DNA from: Chryseobacterium sp. JV274
Lineage (GTDB): Bacteria > Bacteroidota > Bacteroidia > Flavobacteriales > Weeksellaceae
Length of the DNA: 64,000 nucleotides
NCBI RefSeq assembly: GCF_903969135.1
Contig: NZ_LR824569.1
Location: 682,001-746,000, forward strand
Reading direction: 5' to 3'
Of this stretch, positions 26,915 through 35,568 are shown piece after piece. Within the stretch, counting starts at the first letter, position 1; each line of letters opens with the position of its first letter. The notes under the pieces are model-generated. The model had not been told where the DNA came from. It ran no database searches and saw only the letters and a list, made by a program, of their open reading frames with translations. The translations under genes were made by a program, and so were the position numbers.

Positions 26915-28024
26915 TTAATCTTCAATTTTAAAATCCACCACGGAATCCAGTTTCGGATATTTAGCCGCAGAAATAAATTTCTTTCCGGTACAGTCTATTT
27001 CCAGCCAGCCTTTTCTTTTCTTTACATCTCCGGCCTCCATCACAAAAGGAATAAAAGAGATATCATCCTTCCCTTCTTCTTTGATCTCCCTGTATTGAAC
27101 CGCTATATCCAGAATACAGACGTGTTCTGTGTTTAGTTTTACATTTCTATAAATAATATCATAATGGGTTTCCTGATTTTCAGGAATTTCAAGGTAAGTT
27201 TCCCAACCTGTAATATCAGAATTCAGTTCGCTTATTGCCTTCAATGCATAATAAAGAGCAATAGTATAATATTTTCTCGTTCCTTTTCTGGTGTAATCAT
27301 CTATAAAGTGTCCACCTTCAAATAAGATAGTAGGCATTCCGGCTTTGATAAAATTATCTCCTGTGGAAGTAGGATAAAATTCGTCAGAATATCTTCCGAT
27401 CTGGTTCGGGATCATTTCCTTCAAATGGTTATATATATTTCCGATCACTGCCATACATTTTTTTCTGTTTTCAGTAACCGTACGTTCTACATTTTCGGAA
27501 GGAGCCAAAAAGGAAAGCGTAGCAGGATGAATACCGTCAGTAGTAAAGATCGTTCTCTGCTCATGAAGGTTTAATGCATAATCATATTTCTTTGAAGCTG
27601 CTGCATTTTTCAGAAACTTAATCTCTTTACTGGCTTCATTATGAAAATCTCTGTTCAGATCAATATCGGCTGCATTTAGTCTCGTCCATCTTTCAGATCC
27701 GTCCGGATTCAGCATGAATATAAAATCAAGTTGTATTTTACTGAACAAATCCTCTTTCATTTCGGGAGCTTTATCAAGACTTACTAAAAGGTCCAGCATG
27801 GCATGAGTCGCATTGGATTCGTTTCCGTGCATTTGTGACCAGGCCAATACCTGAATCTTTCCGGTTCCTATAGTTAGCTGGTAAATAGGCTTATCTAAAT
27901 AGGATGTTCCGATCTCCTGAATATAATTGCTGAGATTGGTCTGTAGGTAAGAAAATAATTTTTCAGGGGAAATATAGCGATTTGAGAAATCGGAGGTTTG
28001 AGAATAGATCTGTTCAAAATTCAT
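26915..28024 (-). CDS. M14 family zinc carboxypeptidase-like peptidase
   Basis: A 369-residue metallopeptidase without a signal peptide, so probably cytosolic. Zinc ligands are H66 and E69 (SQMHGNES) and H154 (NLHEQ); the catalytic glutamate is E236 in ILFEGGHF. NPDGSERWTR and DLNRDF supply the substrate-binding Asn and Arg. This is the normal M14 arrangement; relatives remove C-terminal residues or cleave muropeptides and D-glutamyl links. A strand-rich C-terminal extension of about 100 residues follows the catalytic domain. Its start faces a 0.95-kb non-coding region packed with palindromic motifs. Confidence 0.87.
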   Translation of the reverse strand: MNFEQIYSQTSDFSNRYISPEKLFSYLQTNLSNYIQEIGTSYLDKPIYQLTIGTGKIQVLAWSQMHGNESNATHAMLDLLVSLDKAPEMKEDLFSKIQLDFIFMLNPDGSERWTRLNAADIDLNRDFHNEASKEIKFLKNAAASKKYDYALNLHEQRTIFTTDGIHPATLSFLAPSENVERTVTENRKKCMAVIGNIYNHLKEMIPNQIGRYSDEFYPTSTGDNFIKAGMPTILFEGGHFIDDYTRKGTRKYYTIALYYALKAISELNSDITGWETYLEIPENQETHYDIIYRNVKLNTEHVCILDIAVQYREIKEEGKDDISFIPFVMEAGDVKKRKGWLEIDCTGKKFISAAKYPKLDSVVDFKIED

Positions 28025-28079
28025 TTCGGGAATAGTTTACAAAAAACAAATTTAGCCATTTTTAGGCAAAAACTTAAAT

Positions 28080-28949
28080 TAACATTTGTGAATATTGTCA
28101 AAACACAATGATTTACATTTGTTTCATGGTTTAAAAATAATTTACAAAGTTTAAACCTTGGTAGCATTCGGCTTAAAAAAATAAGTTAACAATTGTAACA
28201 TTGTTAAACAGTAGCAGATGACATATTGTCTGTTGGTAAAATTGTGGATTGCGAATAATTTAATACAATATATTTAAAATACTAAAAGTCAATACTTTAT
28301 GTAATCCATCTAAACTGTATTTATAAGAATACTTGAAGTGTAGAAAAGGCTGTTTTTGGCCATTTGAGGGTTATTTTATCAAACATGAAAATTGTGGAAA
28401 ACTTTGTTTCTTATCATATTATACAAATGTAAAAGGCCTTAAAATCAAAATTCTCTTCTTAATTTTAATCAATCTATGGTTTTTTGAAACAATTTAGCTG
28501 GCGATAAAAATAGTTGTTTAATAGAAATACTACTTCTCCTTAATCAAGAGCTATATTGATTGAAAACAGGGTGTTTTACATTAGTAATTTACACTTGTAG
28601 TATCTATAAAATATCTATTATATCGCTTAATACAGGCATTTATCCGTATTCATATCCCTGGAAAAAGGTTTAGGTTGATTAATGTAAATAGTAAATATCA
28701 AGAGATTTAAGGGACAAAATACCCTCTAAAAACGTATGAATTTACATTTATAAACTATAATATTGTAACCTGAATGAATCTTGATAAGTTCTATAATAGA
28801 TTAATATAATCATTAAATACAATTGTAACTTATTTGTAATAGACTGGATTAAAATACATTACTATTATGTTACAAATGTATATTGGAAGTTATTTCAATT
28901 ATTTACATTTGTATTTTGCATTTGTAAATTATATGAGTTACATTTGTAA
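28080..28949. promoter_or_regulatory. Array of about 13 TTACA-N2-TGTAA-like palindromes
   Basis: The region between two divergent genes (28025-28970) has no ORF but holds repeated near-palindromes. Approximate starts: 28080, 28113, 28142, 28187, 28196, 28421, 28576, 28589, 28742, 28817, 28870, 28903, 28916 and a perfect TTACATTTGTAA at 28938-28949. Two pairs are spaced 13 bases apart (28576/28589, 28903/28916). Density rises toward the HTH gene at 28971. The simplest reading is a set of operators for that HTH protein. The forward core TACATTTG also matches the -7 promoter consensus, so some copies may be promoters. Confidence 0.65.
28915..28946 (+). promoter_or_regulatory. Promoter of the HTH regulator gene, overlapping operators
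   Basis: TTTG at 28915-28918, 20-base spacer, TACATTTG at 28939-28946, close to the TTTG-N19-TAnnTTTG consensus; ATG follows at 28971. The -33 box lies in the motif at 28916-28927 and the -7 box inside the perfect palindrome at 28938-28949, as expected for autorepression. Confidence 0.6.
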
Positions 28950-28970
28950 AATAATTAAAGGCTTATTTTT

Positions 28971-29507
28971 ATGAGTTTAAATGAAAGAATTTCCAAAATC
29001 ATAGAGTATTCCAATCTTACTCCTTCTGAGTTTGCTGATGAGATTGATGTACAGCGTTCATCCATTTCGCATATCACATCAGGAAGAAACAAACCGTCTC
29101 TTGAATTTATCATAAAAATAAAATCCCGTTTCCCGGAGCTTCTGTGGGATTGGCTGGTTACCGGTGAAGGAGAGATGCTGAAATCCCAGCTGCCTGAAAC
29201 GGAAATTCCTGAGGAATATACTGAAGAGGAAAAAATAAAAACAACGCCTCTCCCCGACTTGTTTACCATGATGAACGATGATGATGAATTCGGGAGTGCT
29301 GAAACTGAAATGGAATCTCCAAAATCAAGCCCTGGAGAATCGTTTATACCGGCCCAAGATAAAGCTCCTGAAAAAATATCAGATTCTCAGCGATTAGAAA
29401 ATCCAGGAGATCAACTGTTAGGGCAAATAATTGGTAATCAGACTCATAAGATAAAGCGTATTGTTTTGTTCTATGAAAACGGAAAATTTGAAAGTTTTGA
29501 GCCTTAA
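28971..29507 (+). CDS. XRE/Cro-type helix-turn-helix regulator
   Basis: A 178-residue plus-strand protein. Residues 1-60 form a Cro/C1-type HTH (MSLNERISKIIEYSNLTPSEFADEIDVQRSSISHITSGRNKPSLEFIIKI), with recognition helix around QRSSISHITSG. Residues 65-145 are acidic and proline-rich, probably unstructured. The end KIKRIVLFYENGKFESFEP is a compact strand hairpin often seen closing Flavobacteriia HTH proteins of this type. The gene follows the palindrome array and its own promoter lies within that array, so autoregulation is likely. Other targets are not evident. Confidence 0.82.
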   Translation: MSLNERISKIIEYSNLTPSEFADEIDVQRSSISHITSGRNKPSLEFIIKIKSRFPELLWDWLVTGEGEMLKSQLPETEIPEEYTEEEKIKTTPLPDLFTMMNDDDEFGSAETEMESPKSSPGESFIPAQDKAPEKISDSQRLENPGDQLLGQIIGNQTHKIKRIVLFYENGKFESFEP

Positions 29508-29516
29508 AAAATAAAA

Positions 29517-29543
29517 AACCTGATCAAAGAAAATGATCAGGTT
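29517..29543 (+). terminator. Intrinsic terminator after the HTH gene
   Basis: aacctgatca and tgatcaggtt form a perfect 10-bp stem, 10 bases past the stop codon. Confidence 0.8.
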
Positions 29544-29951
29544 AAAAAATATTTGAAGAAGAAAACTAAAGCTATTGCTTTATTTTGTTTTTTAAAATTG
29601 AATAGGATATCCAGCTGATGAAATTTTTATCTCATGATGACCATCTATCCCATAATATGCTTTTTATAATTTCGGCTATTTATAAGAGTGTTAAGGTGTC
29701 TATGTATTTGGAAAAATTCTGTCACAGGCACTACCCTAAAGGGTAAATGAAAATATTTTCATACATTGGTTTTTTATGGCTCTATCAAATATAAATATTT
29801 AAAGTTAAATCAACAATAAAAATCGTATTATTTTAAAATATAATTAATGTAAATAATAATTGCGTTGATTATTGTTAATTTCATTTTACAATCTAAAGTC
29901 TGCTTCTTCAGAAATAATGGAGCTTCTGTATTGAAGTTGATTGCAATAAAA
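29544..29951. other. Intergenic region with no supported gene
   Basis: About 400 bases of AT-rich sequence. A 42-codon ORF at 29618-29746 (starts MKFLSHDDHLSH, ends HRHYPKG) has no visible promoter and could be a remnant; its HDDH start recalls response regulators but that is too weak to annotate. No RNA or motif array is seen. Confidence 0.35.
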
Positions 29952-29973
29952 AGGCCCGCAAATCTGCAGGCCT
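29952..29973 (-). terminator. Terminator after proline dehydrogenase
   Basis: aggcccgca and tgcaggcct form an imperfect stem; five T follow on the minus strand. 26 bases past the stop at 29999. Confidence 0.65.
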
Positions 29974-29998
29974 GTTAGGTATAGTAAGAACAATATTG

Positions 29999-31165
29999 TT
30001 ATTTTTTTCTTCTTTCCAGTTCTTTTTTGATAAGTCCCAGCTCTCTTCCGGTTTGTCCGGCTACAGAAGTGTTTTCTCTGGCTCTTCTTGTAAGATATGG
30101 CACAACATCCTTTACAGGTCCATATGGAAGATATTTAGCCACATTATAGCCTTTATCAGACAAATAGAACGTAATATTATCACTCATTCCGTAAAGCTGC
30201 CCAAAATAAACGTGTGGATTGTCAGTATCCAAAGATTTTGCTTTCATTTTATCCATAATCAGCTCTGAAGAGATTTCGTTATGGGTTCCAAAGAAGGCAG
30301 AAACTTTATCCAGATGATTCATCACAAAGTCGATTCCTGCATTGTAGTTTTTATCTGAAGCATCTTTACTTGGCTGGATAGGATCTGCATATCCTTTCTC
30401 TGCTGCTCTGGCTCTTTCTTTTTCCATATAAGCACCACGAACAATTTTGTAACCGATGAAGTAGTTTTTCTCTCTTGCTCTTTGAAGATTGGCTTCCATA
30501 TATTCCAGTCTTCCTGTTCTGTACATCTGGATGGTATTCCAAACGATAGGTTTTTGCTGGTTATATTTCTCCATCATTTCTTCACAAAGATGGTCTGCCG
30601 CATCCTGCATCCAGGTTTCTTCAGCATCTACCATTACTTTTTTATCATTCTCGTGACAAAGACTGCATACTTCATCAAATCTTTTTACCACTCTTGCCCA
30701 TTCTTCTTTCTGGCTGGTAGTAAGCTCCGCTCCTTTTCCAACGGCTTCATAAAGATCAATTCTTCCGAAAGCAGTAGGTTTGAATACAATAAAAGGAATG
30801 GCCGGATTTCCCACTGAGAATCTAACAATATCTTTAATTTCTTTGCAAACCGCATCAAAAGTTTCTTCATCTTCTTTACCTTCAATAGAATAATCGAAAA
30901 TACTTCCAACTCCTCTTTTAAACAGCTGTTTCACAGCCTTCATACTTTCTTCACGGGTTTCACCGCCACAGAATTGCTCAAATAAGGTATTTTTTACAAT
31001 TCCGTTAACGAAAGGAAAATTGTTGTGTACTGTAAAATTCAGAACAGAAGTTCCAAGGCTTGTAAGAGCGGGCTGTTCAATCATTTTAAACATCCAGTAA
31101 GCCTTTCTCAATTGTGCATCAGACTTGTCTGCAAATGCAACTTTAGTATCATTAAAAATGGGCAT
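29999..31165 (-). CDS. Proline dehydrogenase
   Basis: A 388-residue FAD enzyme that oxidises proline to pyrroline-5-carboxylate and passes electrons to quinone. The beta-barrel signatures are present: KVMVDAEETWMQDA near residue 185, NTIQMYR near 218, the FAD and substrate region YKIVRGAYMEKERARA near 243, GTHNEIS near 298, and the C-terminal YLPYGPVKDVVPYLTRRARENTS that supplies the paired arginines binding proline. It is a stand-alone enzyme, not a PutA fusion. A TACCTTTG promoter box precedes it. The P5C dehydrogenase partner is not in the window. Confidence 0.94.
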   Translation of the reverse strand: MPIFNDTKVAFADKSDAQLRKAYWMFKMIEQPALTSLGTSVLNFTVHNNFPFVNGIVKNTLFEQFCGGETREESMKAVKQLFKRGVGSIFDYSIEGKEDEETFDAVCKEIKDIVRFSVGNPAIPFIVFKPTAFGRIDLYEAVGKGAELTTSQKEEWARVVKRFDEVCSLCHENDKKVMVDAEETWMQDAADHLCEEMMEKYNQQKPIVWNTIQMYRTGRLEYMEANLQRAREKNYFIGYKIVRGAYMEKERARAAEKGYADPIQPSKDASDKNYNAGIDFVMNHLDKVSAFFGTHNEISSELIMDKMKAKSLDTDNPHVYFGQLYGMSDNITFYLSDKGYNVAKYLPYGPVKDVVPYLTRRARENTSVAGQTGRELGLIKKELERRKK

Positions 31166-31189
31166 TCCTATTTATTAAATTTAGTTATG

Positions 31190-31197
31190 CAAAGGTA
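31190..31197 (-). promoter_or_regulatory. -7 box for proline dehydrogenase
   Basis: TACCTTTG on the minus strand, 24 bases before the ATG at 31165; identical to the box of the SRP RNA gene. Confidence 0.65.
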
Positions 31198-31228
31198 ATA
31201 ATAACCTCAGTTTATTTAAAGATTTTTT

Positions 31229-32158
31229 TTATAATTTATGCTCTATTCCGTTTAAAAGCATTGCAATAATTCCTACGAAAACCCAGAATCGTAATATATT
31301 CAATGTAAAGAAGTTACTTCTCCGGGAATCATTGATAAGAAGATAAATACATACTATCATGATAAAAAGTCCTCCGGCAAAATAATAGGCCATGAATCCT
31401 GTAACACCGGTTTTGGTAATGAGTTTCATAGAAACTACCATGGTAACCATGAGTAAAGAAGTCAGGATCAATTTTGTATTTCTGCTTTTAAAATAATTAG
31501 GAATTGTGGTATATCCGAACGTTTTGTCTACACTTCTGGTAAGGGTATCTTTCACTATATCAATGCACAGTAAAATAAGAAAAAGAAAAACAGCCATCAG
31601 AAATACCTTTTTTGAAAAGGTTTCATAGTACACCATCATTCCAAAGAACGGATACAAAGTAAGACTGACGAAAGTAAGGTTGTTTACAATGAGTATTCTG
31701 CTCAATTTGTGGCTGTAAAACCACATAAAGAACTGATAAATCACAAAAAAAACAAAGACATTATGGGAAATCATCCAGGCTACTCCCAAAGAGATAGCAC
31801 TGAGTGCGAGATACGCGTATAGAAAATATTTCTGCTTGATAAAACTCTGAACTCTGGTTCTGAAAGGTTTTACGACGTGGTCTTTCTCCAGATCATAGAA
31901 CTGATTGATGATGCCACCGGCGAGAATAGTAAGAACGGTACAGAAAATAATACCATGTACTTTGAAATCAAAGACGAATTTTCTGAAAGATTCATCCTGA
32001 TTAAACAGGAAAAAAGTGGAAACATAGAGGGCAAATGTCAGCAGAGCTGCTACAAAAAACCGTGCTCCGAGCAGAAAGCCCACAAATTGTGAAAATCTGT
32101 ACAGTAAAGATTTTGATATATAATTTTTAGATTGGAAAGTTTCTTTTTCAGAATTCAT
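31229..32158 (-). CDS. UbiA family prenyltransferase
   Basis: A 309-residue integral membrane prenyltransferase with about nine hydrophobic segments. The first Asp-rich motif NQFYDLEKDHVVKPFR is near residue 85 and the second is altered to DIVKDTLTRSVDKTFGYTTIP near 200, both needed for Mg-diphosphate binding. Aromatic or glycerol-phosphate acceptors are both known in this superfamily; the acceptor here is open. It is 10 bases downstream of mevalonate kinase, so prenyl diphosphate supply and use are linked genetically. It is distinct from MenA at 9492-10421. Confidence 0.85.
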   Translation of the reverse strand: MNSEKETFQSKNYISKSLLYRFSQFVGFLLGARFFVAALLTFALYVSTFFLFNQDESFRKFVFDFKVHGIIFCTVLTILAGGIINQFYDLEKDHVVKPFRTRVQSFIKQKYFLYAYLALSAISLGVAWMISHNVFVFFVIYQFFMWFYSHKLSRILIVNNLTFVSLTLYPFFGMMVYYETFSKKVFLMAVFLFLILLCIDIVKDTLTRSVDKTFGYTTIPNYFKSRNTKLILTSLLMVTMVVSMKLITKTGVTGFMAYYFAGGLFIMIVCIYLLINDSRRSNFFTLNILRFWVFVGIIAMLLNGIEHKL

Positions 32159-32168
32159 TCCAACCTGT

Positions 32169-33095
32169 TTAAAATCTGTAAATCACTTCTTTTTGGAAGC
32201 CTTCAAGCATTTTTTCTGCTTTTGCATAGTCTTTGGTAAATCCTAAGATGTAGCCGCCTCCACCGCTTCCGCAGAGTTTAAGATAATAAGCGTTAGAATC
32301 CAGACCTTTTTTCCAGATATTAAAAATACTTTCAGGAATCATAGGCCGGAAATGTTCATAGGCCCAGTGAGAAAGTTTTTTCAGGTTTCTAAAGAAAGGA
32401 TTCATATCTTTTTTAAGGAAAGATTCAATACATGCGTTGTTATAACGGATAAATTCTTCTTTCAGGGTTTTACGGAAACCTTCTGTTTTCATTTTTTCAA
32501 AGAAAATCTGAATCATAGGACCTGTTTCCCCTGTTATCCCGGAATCGATCAGGAAAATAGCCCCTTTTCCTTCTTCTCCTTCGGGAATATTTACCCTGTC
32601 TAAATTTTCTTTATTTTCGATAAGGATTGGAAGATTCATGTAACAGATCAAAGGATCCATTCCCGAACTTTTCCCATGGAAATAACTTTCCATTTCACCG
32701 AAAACAGCTTTTAATTTTTTAAGATTATTTTTTGAAATGTTCTCTGGATTCAGCTTACTGATTGAATATTTTTCAAAAATAGCTGCTACCAAAGCTCCCG
32801 AACTTCCAACTCCGTATCCCTGAGGAATATTGGAATCAAAGAAAAGTCCGTTAGAAATATCATTTTTGAAACTCCCGATATCCAACTTAAAATCGTCAGA
32901 AAGATCAAGTGCTGTAAGATATTCAGAATATTTCTGCAGATGTCTGTTGGAATTAAGTTCAAATTCAGAACTCAGATCTGAAAATTTCAAAGTTCCTTTG
33001 TAGAAGCTGTAAGGTACTACAAGCCCCTGGGAATCTTCAATCATTCCATATTCTCCAAACAGGATTATTTTTGCATAAAATAGAGGGTTGGTCAT
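32169..33095 (-). CDS. GHMP kinase, probable mevalonate kinase
   Basis: A 308-residue cytosolic kinase, starting at ATG 33095 (MTNPLFYAKIILFGEYGMIEDSQGL). The upstream part of the open frame to 33149 overlaps a promoter box. The ATP-binding motif is PQGYGVGSSGALVAA near residue 90, and the C-terminal loop KLCGSGGGGYILGF closes the site. The KIILFGEY opening matches mevalonate kinases, and the adjoining UbiA gene supports isoprenoid metabolism. Other GHMP kinases cannot be ruled out from sequence alone. Confidence 0.83.
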   Translation of the reverse strand: MTNPLFYAKIILFGEYGMIEDSQGLVVPYSFYKGTLKFSDLSSEFELNSNRHLQKYSEYLTALDLSDDFKLDIGSFKNDISNGLFFDSNIPQGYGVGSSGALVAAIFEKYSISKLNPENISKNNLKKLKAVFGEMESYFHGKSSGMDPLICYMNLPILIENKENLDRVNIPEGEEGKGAIFLIDSGITGETGPMIQIFFEKMKTEGFRKTLKEEFIRYNNACIESFLKKDMNPFFRNLKKLSHWAYEHFRPMIPESIFNIWKKGLDSNAYYLKLCGSGGGGYILGFTKDYAKAEKMLEGFQKEVIYRF

Positions 33096-33115
33096 ATTGA
33101 CAATAAATCTTTTTG

Positions 33116-33123
33116 CAAAGTTA
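33116..33123 (-). promoter_or_regulatory. -7 box for mevalonate kinase and UbiA
   Basis: TAACTTTG on the minus strand, 20 bases before the ATG at 33095. It fixes the start, because the longer frame would begin upstream of it. Confidence 0.65.
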
Positions 33124-33186
33124 AAAATTATTCCGCTGAATATAAGCAAAACTCAGGCCGAATTTTTTCTATATTAAAGATAATAA

Positions 33187-33211
33187 AAAAGCCTGATATT
33201 ATCAGGCTTTT
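33187..33211 (-). terminator. Terminator after the metalloprotease gene
   Basis: aaaagcctgata and tatcaggctttt pair around a one-base loop, with T-rich sequence following on the minus strand. Confidence 0.75.
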
Positions 33212-33230
33212 GCAAAGATATATTTAAAAA

Positions 33231-35393
33231 TTACTGTTTGATGAGCTTCTTATTAACTGTCTGCTTCTCTGTTTCTACGGTAATTACATAGTTTCCTGTC
33301 TGAATTGAGGAAAGATTTATTTCCTGTTTATTACCTTTCAAGGAAGAATCAGAAGCGACCAATCTTCCTGCTTCATCATAAATTTTATACCCTTTTAATC
33401 TTTCTTTTGAAGAGAGGGTTATCATATTTTTGGCAGGATTCGGATAAATATCTATTGAATTATTTTTGGTGGTGATATCTTCTACTGCTAAGACACCGCA
33501 AGAGAAATTCACCTTCCAGCCATTTCCTGTAACTCCTCCATCTGAAACAAATCTTACGGTTATAGCACCTGAAGGATCTGTTGATGTAAAAGGACCGGGA
33601 ACTGTGCTTCCACTCAGATTATTTCCATTGGCGAATAATGGTGAAGCTGTAGAAGAGCCATTATACACATACATAAAATCATAGCCCTGTTCAAGATCGA
33701 ATGTTGTAAATGTCATTGTCATAGATGAGCCGGGAGTAGGATAAAATGTTTTTACAAGGTCTTCATTATCTCCATACTGACCTGTGGAACCGCCTGTATC
33801 TAAAAACTGAGTTCCATGACACCATGCTCCATCAGTCAGAAAAAGCTTTGATAGCTGGAAGGCATTAGGCCCGCTGCAATCTGTTCCTACACTTAGTCTA
33901 TAATAAGATGCCGGTTGAAGGTTTGTAAAATTAAAAGATTGTGTACTGGCATTTCCGGAAGATACTGCCGTTCCGCTACCTGTCGCCAGTTTATATTTCC
34001 ATGATGTTGAAGCAGCATCTGTAAAAGTGGCATTTGCAGAAGTCTGCGTGATATTGTTAATGTTAAAATTTGTGATGGATGTAGGACAAGACGCTGTGCA
34101 GTTCGTACCTAGACATCCTTTTGAATCTACCGTATTTTTGATCAGTGTTCCTGGCTGTATCCCAAAGCCATTTGCAAAATTAATTCCTACACTGCTTACC
34201 AAATGACAGTAACTCATAATAGTACCACCGCCTGCAGGAGGAAGAGCTGCAGTACATCCTTCGTTATTTCCTGAAGCAGGTCCGCACCCGTCAATAGCTG
34301 TATTATTACCGTTCCAGAAACAAGCGTGAGTATGTGGTGAACCTAAATTATGCCCAAGCTCATGCGTCATAGCTTCTATATTCCATGAATAAGTGGGTAC
34401 ATTTTGATAATTAAAATTCATACCACAATAAGAATATCTGTAATCGGTACACAATGAATTTACGTATGCGATACTTGTTGTAGCAGGATTTCTTAATAAT
34501 TGTGCCAAATCGCCATTAAAAGTGGTTCTGGTGGTTCTAAACTGGTTCAGAATTGCACTTGGTGAGCCTGCATAAGGATCGGTGGTTGTCCAAACAAAAA
34601 CTTCACTTAAAGCTACATTAACATTCTCATTGGCGTACAATGTTGTAACATTATTGTGCATAGCAGTCACCCAATTGGTGGTGGTAGTCGTATTGCTTCC
34701 ATTTTGGGTATAAGGACCAAAGCCTGCTTCGTAGTAAATTCTTACGCAATTATCCGTTTTTTTATTATGGGTATTGTTAGGGTTAAAAGCAGGTCTTTGG
34801 GTCTGATTTTCTTTTAGTCCGTCTATCTCACAGGCAAATGGATTGGGGCCTGTTAACTTAGAATCTGAATAGTTTACAAAATCTTCAGAATTTTTAGCTT
34901 TTCCAAGTACTATATTTCCTAATTCGGGAGTAGAAGCAACTCCTACGATATCGTTATTAAAAAAGCTAAAAGCTACAATAGAGGCATTATCTCCTTTTAC
35001 AATTCCCTGATAATAAACGCCTGGAGTATACTCTACTGCTTTTCCTTTTTCTGTTACAACTTTAAAATCGTTGGTTAAGATCTGATGTCTGTACATTTCA
35101 ACAGTGATCTGCTTCCCACCGTCAAAAGGAAAAGATACTTCAAGAAAATCAGGTTTTTCTCTGATTAATCTTTTCAATTCTGCTGGCTTCAAAGACATAA
35201 CAGTAATATCTGTTGCTGCCCTTTTGTATTCAGCCAGTTTATCAGGATTTTTATTGATCTCAAACAGATCATAACTTTTAAGGTCTATTTTTCCATTACG
35301 ATATTCCGAGACTTTTTGAGAAATTGGTTTTAATTTCTGGGAAAAAACAAAAATAAAACATCCCAAAAAACAAATTAATAGAATTTTTTTCAT
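33231..35393 (-). CDS. Secreted reprolysin-like metalloprotease with CUB and T9SS sorting domains
   Basis: A 720-residue exported enzyme. After the signal peptide (ends near VFSQ) comes a propeptide-like region to about residue 210. The metzincin catalytic motif HELGHNLGSPH occupies H344-H354, followed by the Met-turn TIMSYCH near residue 390. A fibronectin type III-like domain covers roughly 440-515, a CUB-like domain roughly 520-635, and the T9SS type A sorting domain begins at IDIYPNPAKNMITLS and ends KKLIKQ. It should cross the outer membrane by the type IX system and degrade proteins outside the cell. Transcribed alone. Confidence 0.88.
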   Translation of the reverse strand: MKKILLICFLGCFIFVFSQKLKPISQKVSEYRNGKIDLKSYDLFEINKNPDKLAEYKRAATDITVMSLKPAELKRLIREKPDFLEVSFPFDGGKQITVEMYRHQILTNDFKVVTEKGKAVEYTPGVYYQGIVKGDNASIVAFSFFNNDIVGVASTPELGNIVLGKAKNSEDFVNYSDSKLTGPNPFACEIDGLKENQTQRPAFNPNNTHNKKTDNCVRIYYEAGFGPYTQNGSNTTTTTNWVTAMHNNVTTLYANENVNVALSEVFVWTTTDPYAGSPSAILNQFRTTRTTFNGDLAQLLRNPATTSIAYVNSLCTDYRYSYCGMNFNYQNVPTYSWNIEAMTHELGHNLGSPHTHACFWNGNNTAIDGCGPASGNNEGCTAALPPAGGGTIMSYCHLVSSVGINFANGFGIQPGTLIKNTVDSKGCLGTNCTASCPTSITNFNINNITQTSANATFTDAASTSWKYKLATGSGTAVSSGNASTQSFNFTNLQPASYYRLSVGTDCSGPNAFQLSKLFLTDGAWCHGTQFLDTGGSTGQYGDNEDLVKTFYPTPGSSMTMTFTTFDLEQGYDFMYVYNGSSTASPLFANGNNLSGSTVPGPFTSTDPSGAITVRFVSDGGVTGNGWKVNFSCGVLAVEDITTKNNSIDIYPNPAKNMITLSSKERLKGYKIYDEAGRLVASDSSLKGNKQEINLSSIQTGNYVITVETEKQTVNKKLIKQ

Positions 35394-35537
35394 GATTTAA
35401 TAATTTATATTTTCACAAATAAACAAAAAAAATCAACATACAGTGAAAAATAGCTACTACATTCTAATATTTGTAGCAACCCTATAAATAAATTAAACCA
35501 AATAACTAAATGAATGTTTTTTATTCGTTAAAATAAA

Positions 35538-35563
35538 AAAAGACGTTAAAAATAACGTCTTTT
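35538..35563 (-). terminator. Terminator after the UMF1 transporter gene
   Basis: aaaagacgtta and taacgtctttt form a perfect 11-bp stem; T-rich on the minus strand, six bases past the stop. Confidence 0.78.
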
Positions 35564-35568
35564 AATTT

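Noticed and set aside
28080..28949. CRISPR array or origin of replication in the motif-rich intergenic region
   Set aside because: Motif copies are not regularly spaced with unique 30-40 base spacers, and no DnaA box (TTATCCACA) or dnaA/dnaN gene is present.
29618..29746. 42-codon ORF starting MKFLSHDDHLSH
   Set aside because: Too short, no promoter box and only a vague likeness to response regulators; kept only as a comment on the intergenic region.
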